A stretch of DNA of 64,000 nt from Burkholderia sp. USMB20 (GTDB taxonomy: Bacteria > Pseudomonadota > Gammaproteobacteria > Burkholderiales > Burkholderiaceae). Both the position numbers and the translations under genes were made by a program. Position 1 is the first letter of the stretch; each line of letters opens with the position of its first letter. The stretch spans positions 124,001 through 188,000 of the forward strand of contig NZ_JTAN02000003.1 in assembly GCF_000949135.2 (NCBI RefSeq). The letters are read 5' to 3'. The notes beneath the pieces are model-generated. The model had not been told where the DNA came from and did not search any database. It was given only the letters and a program-made list of their open reading frames with translations. Below, one piece after another: positions 54,094 through 62,994 of this stretch.

Positions 54094-55668
54094 TCAGTGC
54101 GCGTCCGGCGGCGGCGCGTTGAGGGTGATGGGACGGGAAAACGCGACGGCGACCAGCGCGACCACGAAGCACAGCGACAGCGCGTAGTACGCATCCGCGT
54201 AGGTGAGCGTCAGCGCTTCCCGATAGATCAGGCGGTGCAGGTTCGCGAGGCCGGCCTGCGCGGTATCCAGCGTGTTGCCGGCCACCGAGGTCCAGTACGC
54301 GGCCTGGCGGTCGAGCAGCGACGCGACTTGCGGCTCGCCGGCGCTCACATGCTCGTTCAGGCGCAGGTAGTGGAAGTTCAGCCGGTCGTTGAGCATCGTC
54401 GCGCTCACCGCGATGCCGATCGCGCCGCCGAGGTTGCGCATCAGGTTGAACAGGCCGCTCGCCGATTTCAGCCGCGACTGCGGCAGCGAACCCAACGCCA
54501 TCGTCACGATCGGCGGCACGCTGAACTGCTGGCCGATGCCGCGGAGCGCCTGCGGCAGCAGCAGTTCCCGCCAGCCCCAGTCGTGCGTGATCGGCGTGTA
54601 CAGGTAGCAGCCGAGGCCGAAGCAGATCAGCCCGAACACGAGCAGCGCGCGCATGCTGAAGTAGCGCGCGGCGAATGCATACGCGCAGAGCGCGAGCAGC
54701 TGGAACGCGCCGACCGACAGCAGCGCGATGCCGATCTGCAGCGAACTGAATGCCCGCACCTGCGCGAGAAACAGCGGCGTCAGGAACACGGTGACGAAGA
54801 TCCCGATACCGGTCACGAACGACAGCAGGCTGCCGATCCCGAAGTTGCGCACGGCGAGCGCGCGCAGGTCGACGATCGGGTCTTCCGCGGTCAGGGCGTG
54901 CACGATGAACAGGAAGCCGCAGATGGCGGAGATCCACGCGCAGAACACGATCACATGATCGCCGAACCAGTTCTTGCGCGGGCCTTCCTCGAGCACGTAT
55001 TCGAGGCAGCCGAGGAAGCCCGACATCAGCACGATGCCGAGATAGTCGCCGCGCTTGACGAGGCTCAGGTCCGGTGCGTCGATGTGCACGTAGCGCGGCA
55101 CGAGCGCGGCCACCGCGATGCCCGGCACGAGGTTCAGGTAGAACAGCCAGTGCCACGACCATTGATCGGTGATCCAGCCGCCGATCACCGGCCCGATCGC
55201 CGGCGCGAGCGATGCGAGCGCGCCGATCGTCGTCGACGCGATCAGCCGCTGCTTGCCCGGGAACAGCACGAACGCGGTCGTGAACACGGTCGGGATCATC
55301 GCGGCGCCGAGCGCGCCCTGCATTCCGCGGAACAGGATCATCGAGTTGATGTCCCACGCGAGCCCGCACAGCATGCTCGTGATCGTGAAGCCGACCGCCG
55401 ACGCGGTGAACAGCCAGCGCGTCGACATCACCTTCGACAGCCAGCCCGACATCGGGATCACGATGATCTCGGCGATCAGGTAGGCCGTCTGCACCCACGA
55501 CAGCTCGTCCTGGCTCGCGGAGAGCCCGCCGCCGATGTCGCGCAGCGACGACGCGACGATCTGGATGTCGAGCGTCGCCATGAAGAAGCCGACGCACATC
55601 AGCGCGAACGCGAAGACGCGCTGCCTGGTCGGTTGCGACGCGGGGTCGCCGGAAATCGCGGTGGTCAT
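54094..55668 (-). CDS. emrB: DHA2-family MFS multidrug efflux permease (EmrB-like)
   Basis: 524 residues with 14 membrane helices, as in the DHA2 (14-TMS) family. N-terminal FALMCVGFFMATLDIQIVAS contains the conserved D1 motif (LDIQIV), and motif C appears as APAIGPVIGGWITDQWSW in helix 5. Exports drugs or fatty-acid-like compounds by proton antiport together with the HlyD-type adaptor. 13 bp from the adaptor stop. Second gene of the operon emrA-emrB-nodT. Confidence 0.92.
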   Translation of the reverse strand: MTTAISGDPASQPTRQRVFAFALMCVGFFMATLDIQIVASSLRDIGGGLSASQDELSWVQTAYLIAEIIVIPMSGWLSKVMSTRWLFTASAVGFTITSMLCGLAWDINSMILFRGMQGALGAAMIPTVFTTAFVLFPGKQRLIASTTIGALASLAPAIGPVIGGWITDQWSWHWLFYLNLVPGIAVAALVPRYVHIDAPDLSLVKRGDYLGIVLMSGFLGCLEYVLEEGPRKNWFGDHVIVFCAWISAICGFLFIVHALTAEDPIVDLRALAVRNFGIGSLLSFVTGIGIFVTVFLTPLFLAQVRAFSSLQIGIALLSVGAFQLLALCAYAFAARYFSMRALLVFGLICFGLGCYLYTPITHDWGWRELLLPQALRGIGQQFSVPPIVTMALGSLPQSRLKSASGLFNLMRNLGGAIGIAVSATMLNDRLNFHYLRLNEHVSAGEPQVASLLDRQAAYWTSVAGNTLDTAQAGLANLHRLIYREALTLTYADAYYALSLCFVVALVAVAFSRPITLNAPPPDAH

Positions 55669-55681
55669 CGCAGGCTCCCGT

Positions 55682-56770
55682 TCAGTTCGCGTGGTCGGTA
55701 TGCACGGTCACGACCGCGGAGAGACCGGGGCGCAGCACGTGCTCGATGCCCGGCTCCGGATCGAGATGCACGCGCACCGGCACGCGCTGGACGATCTTCG
55801 TGAAGTTGCCGGTCGCGTTCTCGGGCGGCAGCACGCTGAAGGTCGCGCCGGTCGCGGGCGCCAGGCTGTCGACGCGGCCGTGGAGGCGCGTGCTCGACGC
55901 ATCGAGCGTGACATCGACGCGATCGCCTGAGCGCATCTTGCGCAGCTGGTCTTCCTTGAAGTTCGCGTCGATCCACAGCCCGGCCGCGGGCACGACCGTC
56001 AGCAGCGGCACGCCGACGTTCGCGAGCATCCCGACGCGGCCCGTGCGGTTGCCGACGTAACCGTCGACCGGCGAGCGGATCGTCGTGTACTCGACGTTCA
56101 GCGCCGCGACGCGTTGCGCGGCGAGTGCCGTGTTCACGCGGGCCCGCGCATCGGCGAGCTGCGCGCCGAGCACGTCGAGCTGCCGCTTCGACGCGAGCAG
56201 CGCGGCGTCGCTGCGTGCGACGGCCGCATCCGCCTTCGAGTAATCGGCGTCCGCGCGCTCGACGATCTGGTTCGATACCGCATCGGATTTCACGAGCTCG
56301 CGGTAGCGCACGCGATCGGACGACGCGCGCGTGAGCTCGGCCGACGACGCATTCCGGTCCGCCGCATGCTGACCGATCACCGCGTATTGAAGTTGCTGCT
56401 TCGCTTCGAGTTCGGCCACCGCGGAGCGCGCGCTGTCGACTTCCGCGCTCGCCTGCGCGAGCTTCGCATCGTAGTCGCGCGCATCGAGCTGCACGAGCAC
56501 GTCGCCGGCCTTCACGCGCTGGTTGTCGGTCACGAGGATTTTGTCGACGAAACCGTTCACCTTCGGTGCGAGCACCGTCACGTCGCCGCCGACATACGCA
56601 TCGTCGGTGCTCTCCTGGAAACGCAGCACGAACAGCCAGTCGAGCGCCGCGGCCGCGACCGCGACGACGACGGCGGCCACCGCGATCCGCATCCACGGCA
56701 CGCGGCGCTGCTTTGCCGGCCGGTCGGTTGTGGCTGCCTCGCGGGAGGCAGCGGCTTGGGTCGTTTCCAT
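55682..56770 (-). CDS. emrA: HlyD/EmrA-family membrane-fusion protein
   Basis: 362 residues. Cytoplasmic tail, one membrane helix (about 28-48, IAVAAVVVAVAAAALDWLFV), a beta-barrel/lipoyl half-motif (VTVLAPKVNGFVDKILVTDN), a long coiled coil (about 95-210) and the second lipoyl half (TIRSPVDGYVGNRTGRVG). It bridges the EmrB-like permease to the NodT channel. ATG at 56770 starts METTQAAASR. First structural gene of the pump operon. Confidence 0.9.
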   Translation of the reverse strand: METTQAAASREAATTDRPAKQRRVPWMRIAVAAVVVAVAAAALDWLFVLRFQESTDDAYVGGDVTVLAPKVNGFVDKILVTDNQRVKAGDVLVQLDARDYDAKLAQASAEVDSARSAVAELEAKQQLQYAVIGQHAADRNASSAELTRASSDRVRYRELVKSDAVSNQIVERADADYSKADAAVARSDAALLASKRQLDVLGAQLADARARVNTALAAQRVAALNVEYTTIRSPVDGYVGNRTGRVGMLANVGVPLLTVVPAAGLWIDANFKEDQLRKMRSGDRVDVTLDASSTRLHGRVDSLAPATGATFSVLPPENATGNFTKIVQRVPVRVHLDPEPGIEHVLRPGLSAVVTVHTDHAN

Positions 56771-56831
56771 CGATTCACCTATGTATATGCACTTATTGAA
56801 ACGACCGACGACGCGTCGCCGATCGGGGAAG

Positions 56832-57263
56832 TTAGCGTTCCGGCAGGTTGTGCGTGATCCGGAACAATTCGTCTCTGAGGCGGGCCGCTTGCGCCGGTCC
56901 GAACCGCTGCTCGAACGCTTCCTGCGCGGCGAGCCAGTGCACATGCGCGTCGGCGATCTTCGTTTCGCCGTGCGCGGTCAGCGCGAACGTCTGGCGCCGG
57001 CAACGCGGCTCGAGCCGGCCCGTGACCAGCGCCGCGCCGACCAGCGGCTTCAGCGCGCGCAACAGCGCGGTGCGCTCGATCACCAGCACGGCCGACAGCG
57101 TCGCCATCGTCAGGCCCGGACGCTCCCGCAGCAGCGCGAGAATGCTGTACTGCGACGGCGTGACGCCCGCCCGCGACAGGTAGCGCTCGTAGAACTGCGA
57201 GATTCGCCGGGCGGCTTGCCGGACCGCGAAGCAATCGTCATCGATAAGCGTGGACTTGTGCAT
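56832..57263 (-). CDS. MarR-family repressor of the efflux operon
   Basis: 143 residues from ATG 57263 (a GTG two codons earlier is possible). The winged helix (about 35-100) is GVTPSQYSILALLRERPGLT followed by IERTALLRALKPLVGAALV, with the wing at GRLEPRCRRQTFALT. It lies 61 bp upstream of emrA on the same strand, the standard place for a local repressor (EmrR/MprA arrangement). A TGCACATATT element overlaps its own start region and a TGCACTTATT element precedes emrA, so it probably represses both itself and the pump. Paralogous to the MarR gene at 58404. Confidence 0.87.
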   Translation of the reverse strand: MHKSTLIDDDCFAVRQAARRISQFYERYLSRAGVTPSQYSILALLRERPGLTMATLSAVLVIERTALLRALKPLVGAALVTGRLEPRCRRQTFALTAHGETKIADAHVHWLAAQEAFEQRFGPAQAARLRDELFRITHNLPER

Positions 57264-57370
57264 GTGCACATATTAGGTGCCCACGCGATGCGAAGCGAGC
57301 GGCGAGACAGGATCAGATTGGTGCCGTGGCTGTACCAATCGGCGGTGGAAAGGTGCGTTTGCGCGCCGGA

Positions 57371-58291
57371 TCAGGCCGCGGCCGGAACAATCGAGCCTTC
57401 GCGGTCGTAGTACGCGGCCGTGTAGTCGATGAACGCCTTGACCTTCGCGGGCAGCAGCGCGCGGTTCGCGTAGGCGAGCTTGATTTCCACGAACGCGTCG
57501 ACGAGATCGGCGCCTTCGAGCAACTGCACGAGCGCGCCCGACGCGAGTTCGGCTTCGACGAGCGCTCTCGGCACCACGCCGATGCCGAAGTCGTGCATCA
57601 CCATTTCGCGGTTGAAGACGGGGCTGTTCGACGAGACGTCGAAGCTCAACGGCACGGTCAGCGTGTCGCCGTCGACGCGGAACGACAGCGCGGGCCGGCG
57701 CAGCGACGGCGACATCGGCACGAACATGTGGCCGGCGAGCTCGGCCGGCGTTTCGGGACGCGGATGCGCGCGCAGGTAGGCGGGCGTCGCGACGATCACC
57801 ACCGGAATGCGTTCGATCAGCCGCACGACGGTCGTCTCGCTCGTCAGCATGTACGGCACGACGATGCCGATGTCATAGCCTTCGCCGACGAGGTCGACCG
57901 GGCGCTCGGTCAGCGTGACGTCGAGCCGCACCTTCGGATGCGCGGCCTTGAAACCGGCGATTAGCGGCACGAGCCGGTTCAGCGCGGCCGTCGTGTGCGC
58001 GACGAGCCGCAGCAGTCCCTCGGGCTCGCGCGTGTACGACTGCGCCTGCGCTTCCAGCGAGTCGAGTTCGTCGAGCACCGCCGCGCATCGCTCGTAGATG
58101 CGCTCGGCGGTTTCGGTCAGCGAGACCTGGCGCGTGGTCCGGTGCAGCAGGCGGCTGCCGAAGCGCGCTTCCAGATCCGCGACCGCCCGCGATACGACCG
58201 GCCGCGCGAGGCCGTGCATGTCGGCCGCGCGCGTGAAGCTGCGCATTTCCACCACCGACCGGAAGATGCGCAGCTTGTCGATGTAGTCCAT
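57371..58291 (-). CDS. LysR-family transcriptional regulator
   Basis: 306 residues. HTH about 1-60 (KLRIFRSVVEMRSFTRAADM, then HGLARPVVSRAVADLE), effector domain 90-295 complete. It belongs to the same large DmlR/PtxR-like branch as the gene at 2968. It lies between two MarR genes; its own promoter region (58292-58403) is shared with the divergent MarR gene, so it may regulate it. Target unknown. Confidence 0.88.
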   Translation of the reverse strand: MDYIDKLRIFRSVVEMRSFTRAADMHGLARPVVSRAVADLEARFGSRLLHRTTRQVSLTETAERIYERCAAVLDELDSLEAQAQSYTREPEGLLRLVAHTTAALNRLVPLIAGFKAAHPKVRLDVTLTERPVDLVGEGYDIGIVVPYMLTSETTVVRLIERIPVVIVATPAYLRAHPRPETPAELAGHMFVPMSPSLRRPALSFRVDGDTLTVPLSFDVSSNSPVFNREMVMHDFGIGVVPRALVEAELASGALVQLLEGADLVDAFVEIKLAYANRALLPAKVKAFIDYTAAYYDREGSIVPAAA

Positions 58292-58403
58292 GTCCGTCTC
58301 CTCGAAGCGATGGCGCGGCGCCGGATGCGCGCGGCCGGCGCCGGCCCTTGTTACGGCCGAGTGTACATTGACTTTATGCATATGCACATTTAAATTGCCG
58401 GTC

Positions 58404-58832
58404 ATGAACGACATCCAGATGGCCCAGGCCTGCAATTGCCTCGCGCTGCGTCAGGCGGCGCGCTTCGTCACGCAACTCTACGAGCGGCATCTGGCCCCGG
58501 TCGGCGTCACGGCCGCGCAGTTCTCGATCATGGCGAACCTGTCGCGCCGGCCCGGCCTGTTGATGAGCGAACTCGCCGACCGGCTGGTGATGGACCGCAC
58601 GACGCTGTTGCGCGCGCTGAAGCCGCTGCAGCGCGACGGCTTCGTCGCCGCGGCCGCGTCCGAGCATGACGCCCGCGCGCATGCGCTCAGCCTGACGAAG
58701 CTCGGCGAGCGCACCTACGCGCAGGCGAAGGTCGCGTGGCAAGCCGCGCAGGACGAGTTCGAGACGCAATTCGGCCAGGGTCGCGCCCAGGCGTTGCGCG
58801 ACGAGTTGTTCAGCCTGACGGCGCAGCGCTAG
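58404..58832 (+). CDS. MarR-family regulator (paralogue of the pump repressor)
   Basis: 142 residues. HTH about 37-100 (GVTAAQFSIMANLSRRPGLL; DRTTLLRALKPLQRDGFV). It shares long stretches with the MarR protein encoded at 56832, e.g. the N-terminal C-L-x-L-R-Q-A-A-R, RTxLLRALKPL and the end ARLRDELF / ALRDELFSL, so the two are paralogues. TGCACATTTA lies 12 bp upstream of its start, close to the motif before the other MarR gene and emrA. It may bind overlapping operators. Next gene downstream, same strand, is the aconitase-X subunit, 65 bp away. Confidence 0.85.
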   Translation: MNDIQMAQACNCLALRQAARFVTQLYERHLAPVGVTAAQFSIMANLSRRPGLLMSELADRLVMDRTTLLRALKPLQRDGFVAAAASEHDARAHALSLTKLGERTYAQAKVAWQAAQDEFETQFGQGRAQALRDELFSLTAQR

Positions 58833-58897
58833 GCGCGACGCGCGGTAGTATGACAAAAGCGATCCGGATCCACCGGACGAGACACGAGGAGCCCCCC

Positions 58898-60145
58898 ATG
58901 CTGCAGTTGAGCGAACGCGACGACGCGATGTTGCGCGGCGCATTCGGCGACGGCGTTGCGCGCGCGATGCGGATCGTCGCGCGCACGGCCGAGGTCATGT
59001 CGGCGCCGCACCTGATCGACATCACGTCCGCGCATATCGACGGCTGTCTTTACCACGGCCGGACCAGCCTCGACTTCGTCGAGTATTTCGTCGACACCGG
59101 CGCGCGGGTCGCGGTGCCGACCACGCTGAACGTCGGGTCGCTCGACCTGATCCATCCCGAGCTGTATCACGGCGACCGCGCGATCCAGCGCGACGCGCAG
59201 CGCCTGATGGATGCGCATCTGCAGCTCGGCTGCGAATCGAGCTTCACGTGCGCGCCGTATCAGCTGAAGAATCGTCCGCGCCTGGGCGAGCAGATCGCGT
59301 GGGCGGAATCCAATGCGATCGTGTTCGCCAATTCGGTGCTCGGTGCGCGTACCAGCCGCTACGGCGACTTTCTCGACCTGGCCGCCGCGATCACCGGGCG
59401 CGCGCCGTATGCGGGGCTGCACGTCGAAGCGAATCGCGCGGCGCGGATCGTGTTCAACGCGCCGGACTTCGGCAAGCGGCCCTCGCGCGACATCTATTTC
59501 GCGGCGCTTGGGCTTCTGATCGGCCGGATCGCCGGCGCGACCGTGCCGGCGATCGTCGGGCTGCCCGCGGACACCACCGAAGACGAACTCAAGGCGCTCG
59601 GCGCGGCTGCCGCATCGAGCGGGGCGGTTGCGCTGTTCCATGCGGTGGGCGTCACGCCCGAGGCGCCGACGCTCGACGCCGCGTTGCACGGGCGGGCGGC
59701 GCAGCGCACGGTCGATGTCGCGATGGCCGATCTCGACGAGATCCGCCGCACGCTGAACCACGGCGCGGCCGGCGATGCGCTCGTCGCGGTCGCGCTCGGC
59801 ACGCCGCACTTCTCGCTGGCCGAGTTCCGCACGCTCGACGCGCTGCTCGATCAGTTCGACGGCCGGCCGAAGTGCGATTTCTACGTGAACACGAGCCGCT
59901 TCATCCTGTGGGAGCTGGGCGAGCTCGGGCTCGCCGGCAAGTTCGACGCGCGCGGCATCCAGATCGTCGTCGATACCTGCACGTACATCACGCCGGTCAT
60001 GAAGCAGCTGTCGGGCCTGGTGATGACCAACTCGGGGAAGTGGGCGTCGTATGCGCCCGCGAACATCGGCGTCACGGTGGCGTACGGCAGCATGCGCGAA
60101 TGCGTGCGTTCCGCGTTCGAAGGAAAGGTGCGATTCGATGACTGA
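58898..60145 (+). CDS. Aconitase X, large (catalytic) subunit
   Basis: 415 residues of the AcnX/DUF521 family. Starts MLQLSERDDAMLRGAFGDGV; other conserved blocks are DITSAHIDGCLYHGRTSLDF, TTLNVGSLDLIHPELYHGD, LGCESSFTCAPYQL with a cluster-ligand-type Cys, SNAIVFANSVLGARTSRYGD, and near the end VDTCTYITPVMKQLSGLVM with another Cys. AcnX enzymes are dehydratases; the known bacterial ones act on cis-3-hydroxy-L-proline, an archaeal one on mevalonate-5-phosphate. Here it is split from its small subunit, which overlaps by 8 bases. No proline-metabolism neighbour supports a specific substrate. Confidence 0.87.
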   Translation: MLQLSERDDAMLRGAFGDGVARAMRIVARTAEVMSAPHLIDITSAHIDGCLYHGRTSLDFVEYFVDTGARVAVPTTLNVGSLDLIHPELYHGDRAIQRDAQRLMDAHLQLGCESSFTCAPYQLKNRPRLGEQIAWAESNAIVFANSVLGARTSRYGDFLDLAAAITGRAPYAGLHVEANRAARIVFNAPDFGKRPSRDIYFAALGLLIGRIAGATVPAIVGLPADTTEDELKALGAAAASSGAVALFHAVGVTPEAPTLDAALHGRAAQRTVDVAMADLDEIRRTLNHGAAGDALVAVALGTPHFSLAEFRTLDALLDQFDGRPKCDFYVNTSRFILWELGELGLAGKFDARGIQIVVDTCTYITPVMKQLSGLVMTNSGKWASYAPANIGVTVAYGSMRECVRSAFEGKVRFDD

Positions 60146-60587
60146 TGCAACGATCGGGAAATTGACGGGCGACACGCTCGTGCCGGGCAGCGCATGCGCG
60201 AAGACGATCGTGCTCGACAAGCCGCTCAGCTTCTGGGGCGGCTACGACTCGGGGGCGGGGCGGATCGTCGATCGCGGGCATCCGCAGGCGGGCGCGAGCC
60301 TCGCGGGCCGGATCATGGTGATGCCGCACGCGAAGGGCTCGAGTTCGAGCAGCAGCGTGCTCGCGGAAGCGGTGCGCAACGGCACGGGGCCGGTCGGGAT
60401 CGTGCTGAAGGAGCGCGACCTGATCATCTCGATCGGAGCGATCGTCGCCGCCGAGCTGTATGCGATCGCGGTGCCGGTGGTGTGCGTGACGGACGCGGTG
60501 TACGACGCGATCGTCGCCGCGAACGGCGACGTGCGGATCGAGGCGGGTGAGGGCGACGGCGGCGCGTGGATCTTCGTCGACGGTTGA
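60138..60587 (+). CDS. Aconitase X swivel (small) subunit, DUF126
   Basis: 149 residues. The swivel domain is seen in LDKPLSFWGGYDSGAGRIVD, HPQAGASLAGRIMVMPHAKG and SSSSSVLAEAVRNGTGPVGI, the last being the Ser-rich substrate loop of DUF126. It closes over the active site of the large subunit. ATG 60138 overlaps the upstream stop, so the subunits are translationally coupled. Confidence 0.88.
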   Translation: MTDATIGKLTGDTLVPGSACAKTIVLDKPLSFWGGYDSGAGRIVDRGHPQAGASLAGRIMVMPHAKGSSSSSSVLAEAVRNGTGPVGIVLKERDLIISIGAIVAAELYAIAVPVVCVTDAVYDAIVAANGDVRIEAGEGDGGAWIFVDG

Positions 60588-60607
60588 CGCATCGCGCGCT
60601 CGTCGGC

Positions 60608-61210
60608 TCAGAGGAAGCGGATGTGCGGCGCATCTGCCGCCTTGAGCGACAGCGCGTTTTTTGCCGCATTCATCTCGCGTCTGCCGCCGGGCTGATTGAG
60701 CCGTCGGATTTCGGGCCAGGCAATCACGCCGAACACCGAACGCAGGATGGTGCTTAGCGCGAGGAAGCCGAGCGCGGTTCCGCCAAACCACGCAAAGATG
60801 TCGAGCATGCCGTCCGTGCTGCCTTGTAGCGCGGACATGATACCGATGGCGAACGCGACGGTGATCAGAACGCCGATCGTCACGATGACATCGGTTCGGG
60901 CGCTGGCGACGCGTGCGAGACGAACGAGATAGATCGAACCGTCAGTCACGTTGCGGATGCCGCAGATTGCGAGATTATCGCGCCACGCGGCATACGCGAC
61001 ATCCAGCCGGTCGCCCGCAACGACGAACAGGTCGCGTGTCGCGCCGGTCCGGAGCGTCAGCGGCGCATCGAAAGCGTCGAGTCGAAGCTCGATCTCCTCG
61101 ATGCTTTGCGTGGTCCAGCCGAGGTTGTTGCTCCAGACCTTCGTACTGATCGTCTTCTGACTGACGGACGTCACGCAGCCGGACGCGATTCGCATCGAAC
61201 GATCGGTCAT
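60608..61210 (-). CDS. Membrane protein of unknown function (pair member 2)
   Basis: 200 residues. An N-terminal soluble part of about 100 residues (ending NVTDGSIYLVRLARV) precedes two membrane helices, about 108-128 (VIVTIGVLITVAFAIGIMSA) and 140-160 (FAWFGGTALGFLALSTILRS). C-terminal basic tail. The order soluble-domain then two helices repeats that of the protein encoded just upstream, with which it overlaps (ATGA). Family not recognised. Confidence 0.65.
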   Translation of the reverse strand: MTDRSMRIASGCVTSVSQKTISTKVWSNNLGWTTQSIEEIELRLDAFDAPLTLRTGATRDLFVVAGDRLDVAYAAWRDNLAICGIRNVTDGSIYLVRLARVASARTDVIVTIGVLITVAFAIGIMSALQGSTDGMLDIFAWFGGTALGFLALSTILRSVFGVIAWPEIRRLNQPGGRREMNAAKNALSLKAADAPHIRFL

Positions 61211-61752
61211 ACGTTGCTCCGTTCGAATGTGATCCGGTGCGGCTGGCATTGCCACTTTTCCTGGGCTTCGCGCCGTTGCGGCCGGAACACCAGTTCGGAC
61301 AAGCCGGCGATCGAGAGCAGCGTGCCCAGCATGCTGATGATGCTGACGAACATGGTCAGCGCGAGGACGAGCGCCCAGCCGGATTTGAACGCGGCGCTAC
61401 CGATCAGCAGGCTCAGCGCGAACACGCACGACGCCCATGTGAGCAGCGACAGATTACGTTCCTTTTGCGCGAGCGCGTCGTAGGGCTGAATCGTCAGATC
61501 GTTGCTGGTGATCCACGCGATTCGGCGACGACCATGGTCGTCGAAAACGCACGCGCGCACCGCCATCCCGGGTTTCAACAGATCGACCTGCTTGAACGCG
61601 TCGGCGTCGATATCGTCGGCGCAAAGGAAGTAGCAGGCGTCCTGCATCGTCACGCGATAAATCGGCACCTTCTTGTTGTCGACCGCGATACGGACCAGGT
61701 TCGTATCGATACGGTCGATCGTCGACTCGATCACGGTGGTGTGACTGGACAT
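61207..61752 (-). CDS. Membrane protein of unknown function (pair member 1)
   Basis: 181 residues. Soluble N-domain (about 1-105, with Cys in QDACYFLCADDID and ITSNDLTIQPYDA) then two helices, about 108-127 (LSLLTWASCVFALSLLIGSA) and 132-156 (WALVLALTMFVSIISMLGTL). Its stop overlaps the start of the next gene, and the domain order of the two proteins matches, suggesting an ancient tandem pair or subunits of one complex. Function unknown. Confidence 0.65.
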   Translation of the reverse strand: MSSHTTVIESTIDRIDTNLVRIAVDNKKVPIYRVTMQDACYFLCADDIDADAFKQVDLLKPGMAVRACVFDDHGRRRIAWITSNDLTIQPYDALAQKERNLSLLTWASCVFALSLLIGSAAFKSGWALVLALTMFVSIISMLGTLLSIAGLSELVFRPQRREAQEKWQCQPHRITFERSNV

Positions 61753-61862
61753 GGGTGGAAGCGGGCGTCGGCCCGTATCGCGTTGGCGTGGCATTCATCA
61801 TACCGATGAAAATGAAATGGGGGCCACGCGTATGGCGGTATGGTGCCACCCGCGTTTTCCCG

Positions 61863-62918
61863 TTATTCGTGCGCGGTTCCCGCCGCAGCTTCCCGATACG
61901 CACTCGGCGTCTGCCCGGCCCAGCGCCGGAATGCGCGCGTGAAATTCGCCGGGTCGGTGAACTGCAGCCGCTCGGCGATCGTCTTCAGGTCGAGGTCCGA
62001 CGCGCAGAGCAATTGCTTCGCATCGCGAAACCGCGCTTCGTCGAGCAGTTGCCGATAGCTCGACCCGGCGTCCTCGAGCCGACGCCGCAACGTGCGCGTC
62101 GATACCAGCAGCGCGTCGGCGAGCGCCTCCGGGCTCGAATAGTCGCCGGCCGTTCGCGCCAGTTCCGCGCGCACGCGCTCGACGAGATCGCCTTCCTCCT
62201 GGCGTACCTGCGCATACTCGCGCTCGACCTGCACCAGCGCCTGCCGGTGCGCGACTTCGTCGGCGAGCGGCAGCGGCCAGTCGAGCACGTCGTGCGCGAT
62301 CCACAGCGCGTTCGCCGCGCAGCCGAATTCGACCGGCGGCAACTGGTCGCGATAACGCGCGAAATAACCGGGCTCGGGCCACGTGAAGCGCAGCACGATC
62401 GGCGGCGACGCGCGTCCGGACCACTGCGAGATGTTCTGCGCGAGCCCCGTCAGCACGAACTCGAACATCACGTGATGCTGCAGCACGGGGCTCGCCTGCA
62501 CGCCGTGCAGCTCGAGCGTCGCGCCGTGCGCGTCCTCCGCGTAGGTCAGCCGATATTGGCGGTTGCGCATCCGGAAGTAGCGCTGCGTGACGACCAGCGC
62601 TTCCCGGATGTCCCGCGCGGTCAGCGTCGCATAGCCGAGGAAGCCGTGCACGGTCGGCTTCAGCAGCAGCCCGAACGCGAGCCCGATGCCCGGATCGCCG
62701 CCGATCTCGATTGCGTTGAGCACGAGCCGGCCCCATTGCGACGGCGCGACGCGCGCGTCCGGTTCGGCCAACACTGCATCGCGCAGCCCGGTGCCCGCGC
62801 GCACCGCGGCCAGGTCGACGCCGCGTGCGGCCAGCGCCTGCAGCAGCAGGCGCGTATAGGCGACCGGAATCGTCGGCCGGCGTAGCCCGAGGTGATCCTT
62901 GCGAGACGGGGAGGTCAT
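61863..62918 (-). CDS. AraC-family regulator with arabinose-binding-type N-domain
   Basis: 351 residues. N-terminal domain of the PF12625 type (about 20-210; TRLLLQALAARGVDLAAVRA, HGFLGYATLTARDIREALVV). C-terminal two HTH motifs (250-345): ALADALLVSTRTLRRRLEDA and the TIAERLQFTDPANFTRAFRR second motif. Divergent from the dienoyl-CoA reductase gene (104 bp between), so it is the likely activator of that gene; similar AraC proteins (OruR/ArgR-like group) control catabolic genes. Confidence 0.87.
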   Translation of the reverse strand: MTSPSRKDHLGLRRPTIPVAYTRLLLQALAARGVDLAAVRAGTGLRDAVLAEPDARVAPSQWGRLVLNAIEIGGDPGIGLAFGLLLKPTVHGFLGYATLTARDIREALVVTQRYFRMRNRQYRLTYAEDAHGATLELHGVQASPVLQHHVMFEFVLTGLAQNISQWSGRASPPIVLRFTWPEPGYFARYRDQLPPVEFGCAANALWIAHDVLDWPLPLADEVAHRQALVQVEREYAQVRQEEGDLVERVRAELARTAGDYSSPEALADALLVSTRTLRRRLEDAGSSYRQLLDEARFRDAKQLLCASDLDLKTIAERLQFTDPANFTRAFRRWAGQTPSAYREAAAGTAHE

Positions 62919-62994
62919 GTCGATTTGGCCGGAAATGACAAGCATTATGGCTGTTTGCCCCCTCACGTTCAAGGCGGCGCGCGGCCTACGATGA

